A stretch of DNA of 37,313 nucleotides from Puniceibacterium sediminis. GTDB taxonomy: Bacteria > Pseudomonadota > Alphaproteobacteria > Rhodobacterales > Rhodobacteraceae. The DNA is taken from positions 1 to 37,313 of the forward strand of contig NZ_FZNN01000026.1 in assembly GCF_900188035.1 (NCBI RefSeq), read 5' to 3'. Positions 1 to 8,250 of this stretch are shown here, piece after piece. Under the pieces are notes generated by a model that did not search any database, had not been told where the DNA came from, and saw only the letters and a list, made by a program, of their open reading frames with translations. Numbering within the stretch: position 1 is the first letter of the stretch; every line of letters begins with the position of its first letter. Position numbers and translations under genes: made by a program.

Positions 1-196
1 GCGCCGCGACATGGGCGCGTGTCGCCTCGCTGATAGGCACATGTCGCCTGAACGCCGTAAACCCCGAAGCCTATGTCGCCGCCACACTCCGAAAGATCCT
101 CGATCAGCACATGCAGACTGACATCGACACTCTCATGCCATGGAACTTCGGCAAGTAGTAAAACCACAGTGCCATGGGTGATGGACTGCCGCTTAC
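1..196 (+). mobile_element. 3' end of an IS66-family insertion sequence
   Basis: The right-hand end of an IS66-type element is present; the rest lies outside the window. It holds the last codons of the transposase (3-158) and then a short non-coding tail ending in CGCTTAC at 190-196. Read from the other strand this end starts GTAAGCGGCAG, the usual look of an IS66 terminal inverted repeat. The sequence immediately after 196 is the interior of an IS5-family transposase remnant, so the IS66 copy appears to have inserted into that older element. The left end and the expected 8-bp target duplication cannot be checked here. Confidence 0.75.
3..158 (+). CDS. IS66 family transposase, C-terminal fragment
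   Basis: The window opens inside this gene; 51 codons and a TAG stop are visible. The reading frame gives a tail with LIGTCRLNAVNPEAYVAATL followed by a terminal LMPWNFGK. This is the typical C-terminus of IS66-family TnpC transposases (an ETC+LNGVNP-like stretch, then ID.LLPWN). The catalytic DDE core lies upstream of the window. It belongs to the IS66 copy ending near 196. Confidence is high for the family; nothing can be said about whether the full gene is intact. Confidence 0.85.
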   Translation, partial: AATWARVASLIGTCRLNAVNPEAYVAATLRKILDQHMQTDIDTLMPWNFGK

Positions 197-413
197 GTCT
201 GTCGCAACGGGAGCTTAAAAAGAACCTTAACCGAAAGGCAGAACTGGATGGCGGCATCGGAGAAGACGGGTGGACGGCCGGGCGGCCTTCATGCGGTGCC
301 AGCCAAGCCATGTCTTGGTCCACCAAGATCAACATCGAGCCGCGCCTGCGCAGCGCCGCGTTGTAGCTGGACCAGTTCGTCGTGCGGTAGCGGGCGGGAG
401 GTGGCTTGCTCAT
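197..413 (-). pseudogene. IS5 family transposase, N-terminal remnant (frameshifted, truncated)
   Basis: From an ATG at 411-413 the minus strand reads MSKPPPARYRTTNWSSYNAA and then LRRRGS and WLAPHEGRP, the N-terminus of IS5-family transposases in alphaproteobacteria. After GRP the frame is lost. Shifting by one base recovers PPVFSDAAIQFCLSVKVLFK and LPLRQ, so a single-base deletion has broken the gene at about 267-280. The remnant stops at 197 where the IS66 end begins. It is a paralogue, not an identical copy, of the transposase at 35254-36263, which starts MSKPTSPTYKATNW. Not functional. Confidence 0.7.
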
Positions 414-478
414 AAAGACCCTCTAACCGCATAGATTCACGTTGTGAATCGTCCATAGTCAGAGTTGCGCAACAATGC
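197..478 (-). mobile_element. IS5-family remnant, 5' end only
   Basis: This is the start end of an IS5-group element on the minus strand, cut off at 196 by the IS66 copy. Its outer end is a terminal repeat at 463-478. Reverse-complemented, this matches the outer repeat of the IS5 copy at 35201-36325 at about 13 of 16 positions, with a shared core TGTTGCGCAA. A GATTCAC..GTGAATC dyad lies between repeat and gene (434-450), as it also does in the right-hand copy. The transposase inside is frameshifted (197-413). Confidence 0.65.
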
Positions 479-494
479 CGTGTCAATGCAGTAA

Positions 495-537
495 CGGACA
501 TGCGATCTGGGTAACGAGATCGCATGTCCGCTTTTTT
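495..537. terminator. Strong stem-loop with T-tract, end of the export operon
   Basis: A perfect 14-bp inverted repeat (495-508 with 517-530) closes an 8-nt loop. On the plus strand it is followed by six T (532-537), giving a textbook intrinsic terminator for rightward transcription. On the minus strand the hairpin lies 5 nt beyond the SapC stop codon but has only TTA after it. It probably ends or stabilises the operon mRNA from the right and blocks read-through from the IS66 side. Confidence 0.8.
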
Positions 538-1264
538 AGTCTGCTTTGCTTTCGACGCGTTCAGCCAGTGGCTGAAGGTTATTCAGCGATTGGAGATGAA
601 CGAACAAAAGTTCCAATTCGTCAGTCTTGAGCATCTTTTCAAGTGTCTCCGCTTCAAGCATTTTAAGCTTTTCGCGGTTCACAGCAGAGAACCCGTTCAG
701 GCGTCCGCTGTCGCCCGATGGCGTGCGATACTGCGCTTGCATCGGCTCAAGCAAGTCGAGGTCCACCAGCCGTTTGCAGAGGGCCTGTGTTCTGACGAAC
801 TGCGCCTGATAATCTTTGGTGAAGTCCAGTACACCCTCAAGGTACTTGGTACGCTCACCGCGACTGTCGAACAAACGCTCGCCTTCGTTATTGGAGTTCA
901 CGCCCTCATATTCGGTATCGATGCACAGGGTGAACGATTTATTGTCTTCACCCTGCGCAAACACGAATGGATAGCGACGGATGAAGGCCGGCACGTAGCG
1001 ACCATTCCAGCTTTTATCGTTATCGACATACAGGTTTTCAGAATCCTGAAGCCCAAGAATCACAACCGGAAAGACAGAGTCGCCTTCGCCGGCAAAAACG
1101 ATAGCACAATCGCTCGCTGCGGGGCGGAACTCGGCGGCCACGATCGGTACAGAGTTTACCGTATCGGCAAAGCCGTAGGTTCCATCAGTTCTGATACTGA
1201 AATCGCGATGCGCTTCACTCGAAAGCGGTACAGCGCTCTTGTAGAATAACAGTTGATTGGCCAC
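536..1264 (-). CDS. SapC family protein
   Basis: A 242-residue protein matching the SapC family (Pfam SapC), first named in the Campylobacter fetus S-layer secretion locus; its biochemical role is unclear. Family-like stretches include the N-terminal FADTVNSVPIVAAEF, the central YVDNDKSWNGRYVPAFIRRY and PFVFAQ followed by CIDTE, and a helical C-terminal half. No signal peptide or membrane segment is visible. The start is a GTG at 1262-1264, preceded by AAGGAGA with 7 nt spacing, so the non-ATG start is well supported. It is the last gene of the minus-strand set, 120 bp after the HlyD-type gene, and ends next to the 495-530 hairpin. Link to secretion comes from the family history and position; function here is inferred. 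Confidence 0.85.
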   Translation of the reverse strand: MANQLLFYKSAVPLSSEAHRDFSIRTDGTYGFADTVNSVPIVAAEFRPAASDCAIVFAGEGDSVFPVVILGLQDSENLYVDNDKSWNGRYVPAFIRRYPFVFAQGEDNKSFTLCIDTEYEGVNSNNEGERLFDSRGERTKYLEGVLDFTKDYQAQFVRTQALCKRLVDLDLLEPMQAQYRTPSGDSGRLNGFSAVNREKLKMLEAETLEKMLKTDELELLFVHLQSLNNLQPLAERVESKAD

Positions 1265-1384
1265 TAATTTGTCTCCTTAAGATATTGTAATTGGTAGGAC
1301 TTTATTAGTGGGATACAAGGTTTAATTTCTGCCGGAAGGCTCTTTTGTTGCCATAACGCAATGGTGGCTTTGGCTATTGCCGTT
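1265..1384 (-). promoter_or_regulatory. Gap between the HlyD-type gene and the SapC gene, possible weak promoter
   Basis: A 120-bp non-coding gap holding the strong ribosome binding site of the SapC gene (AAGGAGA, 1272-1278). A TACAAT element (minus strand, 1284-1289) resembles a -10 box but has no convincing -35 box at 16-18 nt. The SapC gene could therefore be read both from the operon and from its own weak promoter. I see no terminator-like hairpin here. Confidence 0.25.
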
Positions 1385-2260
1385 TCATTCGAAATTAAAT
1401 CCGCCTGATCCAGGCTCTACCTCGTTGATATTCAAAGTGACCTTACACCTTTGGCCGGCTGGAAGCACCACATCCGGGTTTGGCAATTCTAACCTCACGC
1501 CAAACGTGTTTGATGTTGCATCGAAAACACTGTCAACGACCACAACTTCGGCGGGGAGATGGGTGTCGGGAGGTTGACGCAAGGCCACCTCACCAATCTG
1601 CCCAAGCGCCAATTGATCAAAATATTCGGTCGGCAAAAACACTTCGACATAGAGCGGATCAAGATCCGCCAGCTGCACGATCCACGCCTCCTGAGTGACG
1701 AACTCTCCCGGCGACAACCTGCGCGCTGCCACAACACCACTGATCGGACTCTTGATAGTCCGGCGGGCCAATGTGGCCTTCGCGCGCCCCAGTTCCATGA
1801 CGGCGAGGTCTTTCTGTACCTTCAGTCGTTCCAATTCGGCACGGCCGACCTCGAGCTCGGCAGCGGCCTCATCAAATGCTTCGCGGGTGGTCGCACCACG
1901 TTCCAACAATTTTTCGGCGCGCGTCATCCGGTGCTGGGCCAATTTCAAACGGACGCGTTGTGCCTCGATGCTGGTCTCATCCCCTGCCCGCCTACTATTA
2001 ACCGCGACAGTCGCGGTTTCAAGCTCGGCCTCCAACCTTGCGAGAACCTGTCCCTTGGCTACAGGATCACCCCTTGCGACGATCACTTCGCTAAGGATAC
2101 CGGTCACAGGGCTTCCTATTGCGATGATGCGGTTGGGCTGCACGACGCAGTCAAACTTGACCCCGGCGACAGCAGGCAGCGCGGCCCCCAGAAGCACGCA
2201 GACCACCGAAGAAAAGATACGCGTCCGTTTAATCCGGTTCACCGCTAAATGACATAGCAT
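1385..2260 (-). CDS. Periplasmic adaptor / HlyD-type membrane fusion protein
   Basis: A 291-residue secreted adaptor. A signal peptide is seen: basic NRIKRTR, then a hydrophobic run with VVCVLLGAALPAVAG and a likely cut after AVA. It is followed by a biotinyl-lipoyl half (GSPVTGILSEVIVARGDPVA), a coiled-coil hairpin rich in E, R, A and L, the second lipoyl half (IKSPISGVVAARRLSPGEFV) and a beta-barrel tail. This is the RND/HlyD adaptor layout, somewhat short. The reading frame is open to 2521 but that overlaps the SecA-like gene. I chose ATG 2260 because a GAGG lies 9 nt upstream and the signal peptide then sits at the N-terminus; ATG 2275 is also possible. It overlaps the end of the SecA-like gene by 32 bp, suggesting translational coupling. 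No partner RND pump or outer-membrane channel is nearby. Confidence 0.85.
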   Translation of the reverse strand: MLCHLAVNRIKRTRIFSSVVCVLLGAALPAVAGVKFDCVVQPNRIIAIGSPVTGILSEVIVARGDPVAKGQVLARLEAELETATVAVNSRRAGDETSIEAQRVRLKLAQHRMTRAEKLLERGATTREAFDEAAAELEVGRAELERLKVQKDLAVMELGRAKATLARRTIKSPISGVVAARRLSPGEFVTQEAWIVQLADLDPLYVEVFLPTEYFDQLALGQIGEVALRQPPDTHLPAEVVVVDSVFDATSNTFGVRLELPNPDVVLPAGQRCKVTLNINEVEPGSGGFNFE

Positions 2261-4232
2261 CGCTAAGGACCTCATCTTGTTTATGAAGATCACGCCGCAT
2301 CTGCATATGAAGCGTTTCGGCCCGCGCTTGCGCCCGATGAAAGGCGTATCGAGCGAGCCACGAACGTAGTGGCCAAATCCAACGGGCGGTGCGTGAAAGC
2401 CATGTGGCATCGTATTGAGCGAGTAGCGGATCGTCCAGCGCCAGAAACGGCTGAAACTGACCGGGATCACCCTGACGCCCGGCACGCCCGGCCAGCTGAC
2501 GGTCGATACGGGTGCTGTCATGGGGCTCGGACATGATTACATGCAACCCGCCTGTTGCGCGGCTTTCTGGATCAAGGCCGATGTCCGCCCCTCGCCCGGC
2601 CATGTTCGTGGCAATCGTGACCTGCCCGGCAAGTCCTGCCCGGCTGATAACCTCCGCTTCTTCGGCAAAATGCTCTGCCGAGAGCACGTTATGCCTGAGT
2701 TCAGCCGCGCCAAGCGCATCACTTGCGCGCTTGCTGGCGGCAACAGTACGTGTTCCGATCAGTACGGGGACGGATTTATTGTTCAGGCGCTTCGCTTCGG
2801 CAGCGATGGCGGACCATTTCTCACTGTCGGCGACAAATATCCGCGCCGGTTTGATCTTTCGCTTTACTTTGCGGTTGCTCGGGATCGTGGCAACCGCGAC
2901 GCCGTAGGTCCGCCACAATTCCGGCGCGACCTCACGAATTGTCCCCGACATGCCCGCGATCCTGTCATATCGCCGAAAGAACCGCTGATAGGTCGTGCGC
3001 GCCAGAGTGATGCGACCTTTGGACGGCTCAAGCCCCTCTTTCTGTTCTATCATCTGATGCAGGCCATCAACCCAGAAACGATCAGACATCACGCGCCCGG
3101 TGTATTCATCGATAATTTCGACCTTCCCATCGCGGACAAGATACTGTTCGTCGCGCAAGAACAGATGTCGCGCGCTCAGCGCCTTGACGACAAGTTCCTC
3201 TCTTGCGGCGCGGTTGGCCAACAGGCCGTCGACTTTCGCCGCATCGAGCCTTTTCCTACCCGATGCTGTCAATTCGATACGCCGTTCCTTGCCGATGATT
3301 CTAAAATCGTGGTGTGCCAGCCGCCAAGTCAGTTGCTCTGCCTTGCGCAGGATTTCGGGATCAAATAGCGCTGGACCTTCGCCAGAGAGGATCAGCGGTG
3401 TTCGCGCCTCGTCGATTAGTATACTGTCGGCCTCGTCGATCAGAGCAAATGCAAGCCCGCGCATCATGCCTCCGATGGCACCGGATTTTTGCCTATTATC
3501 TCCGTAGATCGCCCGCACTCGACGTGTCAAATGTCCGTTTCCCGCCGAAGGATCGATACGATCCTTCAGGAAATCAAACGCGAGCTCCTTGTTGGTGCAA
3601 TATGTCACGTCAGCGGAGTACGCGCGTTTGCGATCTTCAGGCGACATGCCTTCAGCAACCAGACCGACTGTCAGACCTAGGCCTTCATAGACCGGTGTCA
3701 TCTGCTCGGCGTCACGCGCAGCAAGATAGTCATTGACTGTAACCACATGCACCGGACGGCCCGCAAGCGCCATCGCGCCCGCGGCCAATGTGGCAGTCAG
3801 GGTCTTGCCCTCGCCAGTCTGCATCTCGACCATTTGTCCACGCATCATCACGTAGCCACCGCGGAGTTGCACCGGATAATGTCGCATTCCCAGCTTGCGA
3901 AACGCGACCTCGCGCACCAGCGCGAATAGGGGTGCCGCATGGCGAAGTGCGGCAGGATCCGCACCCCGCGCTTCGTAACCCGCGACGCGCGCACATTCGA
4001 TAATCTCTTCGTCGCTAATGCTCTCGAATGCCTTGCCTGCGCGGGTGACTGCGGGCACGATAGAGCGGCTGCGTACCCCACGAGTGCGTGTCCAGCCGGC
4101 CAGCACGCCGGCTTTCAACGCCACAACACCCTTGTCGAAAAAATCCGACCGCGAAAGCTCTGCTTCGTGGCCGAACCAGGCTTGCCGCGCGATCTGATCT
4201 GCGTCCGAATGATTGGCTGGCGCGTCAGACAT
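2229..4232 (-). CDS. Short SecA-like preprotein translocase ATPase (accessory SecA)
   Basis: A 667-residue SecA homologue. Motifs in order: Walker A MQTGEGKT (137-144); HVVTVNDYLAARDAE; Walker B LIDEADS (264-270) running into ILIDEARTPLILSG; GMSGT (about 428-432); TNMAGRGADIGLDP (about 542-555); and the arginine-finger motif DRQLAGRAGRQGDPG (577-591). Housekeeping SecA is about 850-900 residues. Here only about 75 residues follow the last helicase motif, so the helical wing, most of the scaffold and the zinc-binding tail are missing, while the N-terminus has about 35 extra residues. It is thus a paralogue, not the essential SecA. Start: ATG at 4230-4232, overlapping the stop of the M50 gene by 8 bp; a TTG one codon earlier is less likely. 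Its place between two adaptor genes suggests a dedicated export motor (inference). Confidence 0.88.
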   Translation of the reverse strand: MSDAPANHSDADQIARQAWFGHEAELSRSDFFDKGVVALKAGVLAGWTRTRGVRSRSIVPAVTRAGKAFESISDEEIIECARVAGYEARGADPAALRHAAPLFALVREVAFRKLGMRHYPVQLRGGYVMMRGQMVEMQTGEGKTLTATLAAGAMALAGRPVHVVTVNDYLAARDAEQMTPVYEGLGLTVGLVAEGMSPEDRKRAYSADVTYCTNKELAFDFLKDRIDPSAGNGHLTRRVRAIYGDNRQKSGAIGGMMRGLAFALIDEADSILIDEARTPLILSGEGPALFDPEILRKAEQLTWRLAHHDFRIIGKERRIELTASGRKRLDAAKVDGLLANRAAREELVVKALSARHLFLRDEQYLVRDGKVEIIDEYTGRVMSDRFWVDGLHQMIEQKEGLEPSKGRITLARTTYQRFFRRYDRIAGMSGTIREVAPELWRTYGVAVATIPSNRKVKRKIKPARIFVADSEKWSAIAAEAKRLNNKSVPVLIGTRTVAASKRASDALGAAELRHNVLSAEHFAEEAEVISRAGLAGQVTIATNMAGRGADIGLDPESRATGGLHVIMSEPHDSTRIDRQLAGRAGRQGDPGQFQPFLALDDPLLAQYDATWLSRTARWIWPLRSWLARYAFHRAQARAETLHMQMRRDLHKQDEVLSDAMSFSGEPD

Positions 4233-6372
4233 CAAACTTGCTTAGAAAGAGCTGCCGCAGATTGCGTACTATTCGAAGAAAGAGAGGCTCTGCCCCGTGA
4301 TCGAAGCGGACAAAGACCCGCTGCCCAACCTTCATATCAATGGTAGAGAGCGGTACGCTGAGGTCGAATTGAAAGAGCGGTTCCAGCGCTGTCTGCGCAT
4401 TTCCAGACGTCGGATCAATTACGATCCGCCCGCCGCCTTCGGTGCCAAGCGCAACCGACGCAAGCCGCCGGGTCGCCTGGGGTATCTGCCGAACTAATTC
4501 CGCGCCGATCAGCTCGCCGCGTTTATCAGCGAGCATGATTTCCACTTTGTTCAATCGGTGCCGCACCAAATCCGAACTGCCTTGCGGCACCATTGAGCGC
4601 ACGACCAGATCACCGGGCGCAATCACGTACCCAACCAACGTCCCACGCTCAACGAAGCTGTTCAGCAACCCCACTGCATCGGGAACGACCAGCCGCCCTG
4701 ATCGCGCAACGGTCAGGGTCAATCCCGCAATCTGGTCGTCGACCCGGGCAAGGGTCGCATCGGCTTGTTCAAGTTGCTGACGCAAGATGCCTTCGCTTGC
4801 ACGGTCCAAGGCTATCTCTCGCTCCAGTTTCAGCCAGATTTCAGCGCGCTGCGCCAAGATCAGGTCGCGCCGCGCAGTCAGCTCACGATTTGCCAAAACC
4901 ATAATCTGAGCGCCCTTCACCACCTCACCGCTCTGGGTATAGTTCTCGAGGAATCCCTCAGTGCTCGTTCGCAAAACGGCCGATTCCGGTACGTCAATCA
5001 CGCCTTCGACCATCGTCGCATAAGGCAGGGGAAGTGCCAAAAACCCGGCCAGCGCCACGAAGGCAACAGTGCCACTGACCAGCATTGCACGGGCACGGTT
5101 GCTGCGCAGCTCGGGAGCCTCAATCAACCACCACAGGCCCTTGATGACCGGAAAGACAAGCGCGCTCAAGACAGCCCATATCGCCAACCCGACCCCGATG
5201 AAAAAGAGCTTTCCCGCGATGAAAAGCGCGATCCCGATCATGATAGACAATCGGTAAAGGAAGGCCGCGACCGCATAGAACAAAAACCATCCCTGCTCGC
5301 CTCGCGCCGTTACAGGAGAAGATAGGTCACGCATTCCAAAGAGATATTTTTTAATTACGTAGAAGACATACGCATTGGCGCGGTTCCCCAGATTGGGAAT
5401 TTCGACCAAATCCGACAGGACGTAATAGCCATCGAACCGGAGCAGCGGATTACCGTTGAACAACAGGGTCGACACGCTGCCGATCAGGATTGTATTGAAA
5501 GCCGCAGCGCGGATCAGACCCGGTTCTGCCTCGGCCCAGACGAAGATCGCAATCGCCGCGATAAAAATCTCGACCAGAATGCCGGCTCCGCCGACAACGG
5601 CGCGTGACCATTTGCTTTGGAAGCCGCTGGAGGCAGATGCATCCACATACGGCACCGGGATGAGGACCAGAAACATTAACCCCATCTCGCGGACCTCGCC
5701 GCCCCACCTTTTGATCGCGTAGCCGTGTCCGAATTCATGCAGCGCCTTGATGAACGGGTAAACCAGCGCCATCAAAATCAGGTTTTCAGCCAGAAAAACC
5801 CGGTCTGAAAAACCAGAGCTCAGTTCTGGCCAATTGAGTACCGCGACTGCCAGCCCGCCGATCACGACAGCAAGCCACACCACCGCGCCGAACACCGTAA
5901 AGAGGGGCCGGATTAACGGCATCGTCGCGTCCAAAAAGCGGTCCGGATCCCATAGTGGCAAGCGTAGCGCCAGCGGGTTCTTCAAGCGCGCCATCAACGC
6001 TTTGCTCTCACGGCTGTCTGCGCGATGCGTCAACTCCTCGATATCCGGGGTCATGTCTCCCGATAGCAGGTCCGCCTGATGCAGATGCGCCAACATACGA
6101 ATGGTTTCATCCTGCGTGGGCGGATCATCTACTTCACCGATCCACGCGTTTGCGGCGTTCCAAATTTGGTCCATGGTCCGCCGCCCATCCATCAGCCCGA
6201 TCATCCGGTTGGCAGCAGGCGCAAGACGGTGATACCGCCCGGTCTGATCGTCTTGGACAACGAACCATGTGCCACCACGATAGCGCTGGCGATAGATGCG
6301 GGCATGACTGCGCAGACGGGGGCGCAGTTTGGCTACTTTAAACCAGTTTTGGCTGAAAACCGCCCCACCCAT
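4225..6372 (-). CDS. PqqD-like / M50 site-2 protease / HlyD fusion membrane protein
   Basis: A 715-residue polytopic protein. Residues about 25-105 look like a PqqD-type winged-helix domain (WFVVQDDQTGRYHRLAPAAN, then GRRTMDQIW). Membrane helices begin near 157. The zinc site of M50 peptidases is seen as HEFGH at 212-216, with the downstream NPLLRFDGYYVLSDLVEIPN at 308-327 supplying the third ligand. Further helices reach about 450. The C-terminal third is a periplasmic adaptor: a lipoyl-like half (VLRTSTEGFLENYTQSGEVV), a coiled coil at about 500-545 and a second lipoyl-like half. PqqD-type domains bind leader peptides, so the protein could bind, cut and pass on a substrate (inference). It starts at ATG 6372, only 3 bp after the GAF/HlyD stop, and overlaps the SecA-like gene by 8 bp. 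Confidence 0.88.
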   Translation of the reverse strand: MGGAVFSQNWFKVAKLRPRLRSHARIYRQRYRGGTWFVVQDDQTGRYHRLAPAANRMIGLMDGRRTMDQIWNAANAWIGEVDDPPTQDETIRMLAHLHQADLLSGDMTPDIEELTHRADSRESKALMARLKNPLALRLPLWDPDRFLDATMPLIRPLFTVFGAVVWLAVVIGGLAVAVLNWPELSSGFSDRVFLAENLILMALVYPFIKALHEFGHGYAIKRWGGEVREMGLMFLVLIPVPYVDASASSGFQSKWSRAVVGGAGILVEIFIAAIAIFVWAEAEPGLIRAAAFNTILIGSVSTLLFNGNPLLRFDGYYVLSDLVEIPNLGNRANAYVFYVIKKYLFGMRDLSSPVTARGEQGWFLFYAVAAFLYRLSIMIGIALFIAGKLFFIGVGLAIWAVLSALVFPVIKGLWWLIEAPELRSNRARAMLVSGTVAFVALAGFLALPLPYATMVEGVIDVPESAVLRTSTEGFLENYTQSGEVVKGAQIMVLANRELTARRDLILAQRAEIWLKLEREIALDRASEGILRQQLEQADATLARVDDQIAGLTLTVARSGRLVVPDAVGLLNSFVERGTLVGYVIAPGDLVVRSMVPQGSSDLVRHRLNKVEIMLADKRGELIGAELVRQIPQATRRLASVALGTEGGGRIVIDPTSGNAQTALEPLFQFDLSVPLSTIDMKVGQRVFVRFDHGAEPLFLRIVRNLRQLFLSKFDV

Positions 6373-6375
6373 ACC

Positions 6376-8244
6376 CTAGCCGAACCATAACCAGAATGTG
6401 AGGCGCGCCCAATCGACCAACTCACGGGTCCAGATGCGAACGACCAGACGCTCGTCCACGTCGACCTTGGCAATCCCGTGCATCCCAGGCCGCAAAGCGG
6501 GTGCGGCGACGTCGAAGCCTGCCTCTACACGGAACGTGTTGCGGCCCTCAGCAGCCTGCGCGACGGGCGTGATCTTGGTCACGACAAGCGGAAATTCTGT
6601 GTTGGGCAGCGCAGTGACTACCAGATCACCGGATTGCCCTATCGAAATTTCACTAATACGGCTTTCGTCAACGCTCATTACGATGCGGTAGTCATCCACA
6701 GGAGCCACTTCGAACAGAACAGTGCCGCGAGAGACCGATCCACCAATGTTCTGGCTCTGATCACCTGCCACGATGATCCCGTCGAAAGGGGCTATCAATT
6801 GTGCGCGCTCCAGCCGGGCGTCTATCAAACTGATCTGGGCCTCCGCCTGCGCGATCTGTACGCGAAAAATCTCGGTCTCGGCTCGGTCTTGTTCCCCAAT
6901 GGCGCGGCCGAGTTCCAGCCGTTTTTGACGTCGTTCCGTCACCCAGCGCAGCCGTTCCAACACCAGATCACGATCATCGAGTGCGGCTATTGCGTCGCCT
7001 TCCGCCACCCTGTCGCCTGCACGCGCCGTCGCCTCGCGCAGGAACCCGTCGAAGGGCGCGACAAGGCTGCGTTGCACGGCCCCCTCGACCAATGCGTCAG
7101 ACGCGATACGGTACGGACGCGACCAGGTCGAAAAGATGAACACAAGCCCGATCAGGCATGCAATCGCCAACTTTCGTAATGCGTAACCCGGCCCGAAAAG
7201 CCGCACAAACTGCCGCCCGACTGTGTCAAAAACTTTAAATATCAGCCATTTATCGTTCTGTTTCTTGTCCCACAGCACTGGCCCCACCAAGCTCGTGGTA
7301 AAGTCCAGAAACCCCACTTCTTCAGGGGTGAACGGCAAGTCTTCGCTGCGCTGAAACGTGATCGCGCCAAGATAAATTTCGCCAACCATAAAAGGTACTG
7401 TCAGCACGGCGCTGCGCCCCTCTTCTCCGGCCAGTTCCTTTTGTGCACGGGTCGCGTTTATCTCGTGTTCTGGTGGCGGATATTTAAGCGCGGCACGTTG
7501 GTCAATCGCTTCATCCATCGCCGCCGCCACCCGTCGGTTCAGGCCCATCTGCTTGCGGAATTCGGCAGAGTGCGACACTGCCGCAAGCCGCACATATCCG
7601 CGCTGACGAAAACCCAACGAAACACGATCTGCGCTTGCCGCCTGTGCCAATCGGGTCATTGTGCCGATTGCTGCGCGGCGTGCCTCATGATCCTCGATCA
7701 TCGCGGCAAAAATCTCGTGTGCCCGGAACATCATCTGCTTGTGCTGGTCGCTGCGTTGCCGCGCGTCACGCGCCAATCCTTCGCGCAACCACGCCGTCCC
7801 CCAGGCAAGCGCGCGTGCGGCATTGCGCAATCGCTGGGGGCCTGCATCAGGAATTCGCAGAACCGCTGTTGCGACCACGATGGCATCGTCGTCTACCACC
7901 GGATGTCCGATCATCGCAGTCTGCGGCGCGTCTTTGGGCCGTGACAAAGCGACCTGGCCATTCTCGAATACCTGTGATGCGATCTGGTCCAAGCTTTGGC
8001 CCAGATCGTCACCCGAACGGGCAATTGTCCGAGCCTGGCCGACACGAGCATTTAGGTCCAGAAGATACACTGCACCACTATCGGCGCCAGCCATTCGCAA
8101 CTGCAACGTCAGCCAATGGGGCGCCAAAGCCTCGAGCGATCCGGCACCAGGCAGAGCGGCCCATGCGGCATCTACCGCACGTGAAGATCTCGCTGGCCCA
8201 AGAAGGCTTGATGACTTGCTGCTGCGCTGGATCTGTGACGTCAT
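6376..8244 (-). CDS. GAF domain / HlyD membrane fusion protein
   Basis: A 622-residue inner-membrane protein. Residues about 35-135 and 190-320 are soluble, GAF-like domains; the second has the pattern VGEIYLGAITFQRSEDLPFT. One membrane helix follows at about 357-374 (LAIACLIGLVFIF). The periplasmic part is HlyD-like: lipoyl half VQRSLVAPFDGFLREATARA, coiled coil at about 425-480, second half AQLIAPFDGIIVAGDQSQ, then a beta-barrel domain ending near the C-terminus. The topology puts the GAF domains in the cytosol, unusual for an adaptor, and may let a cytosolic signal or partner gate the conduit (inference). The ATG at 8242-8244 follows the small ORF stop by 6 bp, with AGAGG directly abutting the start, so initiation probably depends on coupling to the small ORF. 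Confidence 0.85.
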   Translation of the reverse strand: MTSQIQRSSKSSSLLGPARSSRAVDAAWAALPGAGSLEALAPHWLTLQLRMAGADSGAVYLLDLNARVGQARTIARSGDDLGQSLDQIASQVFENGQVALSRPKDAPQTAMIGHPVVDDDAIVVATAVLRIPDAGPQRLRNAARALAWGTAWLREGLARDARQRSDQHKQMMFRAHEIFAAMIEDHEARRAAIGTMTRLAQAASADRVSLGFRQRGYVRLAAVSHSAEFRKQMGLNRRVAAAMDEAIDQRAALKYPPPEHEINATRAQKELAGEEGRSAVLTVPFMVGEIYLGAITFQRSEDLPFTPEEVGFLDFTTSLVGPVLWDKKQNDKWLIFKVFDTVGRQFVRLFGPGYALRKLAIACLIGLVFIFSTWSRPYRIASDALVEGAVQRSLVAPFDGFLREATARAGDRVAEGDAIAALDDRDLVLERLRWVTERRQKRLELGRAIGEQDRAETEIFRVQIAQAEAQISLIDARLERAQLIAPFDGIIVAGDQSQNIGGSVSRGTVLFEVAPVDDYRIVMSVDESRISEISIGQSGDLVVTALPNTEFPLVVTKITPVAQAAEGRNTFRVEAGFDVAAPALRPGMHGIAKVDVDERLVVRIWTRELVDWARLTFWLWFG

Positions 8245-8250
8245 CCTCTA

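Noticed and set aside
289-525. Minus-strand 78-codon frame
   Set aside because: It is out of frame with the clear transposase reading MSKPPPARYRTTNW over the same stretch and crosses the IS terminal repeat and hairpin.
1559-2252. Plus-strand open frames of 185-229 codons over the HlyD-type gene
   Set aside because: They are complementary to a well-supported adaptor gene and resemble no family.
2261-2521. N-terminal extension of the HlyD-type protein back to 2521
   Set aside because: It would lie wholly within the SecA-like gene and bury the signal peptide; the ATG at 2260 places that peptide at the N-terminus.
4233-4235. TTG at 4235 as start of the SecA-like protein
   Set aside because: An ATG follows at once and gives the common overlapping stop/start arrangement.
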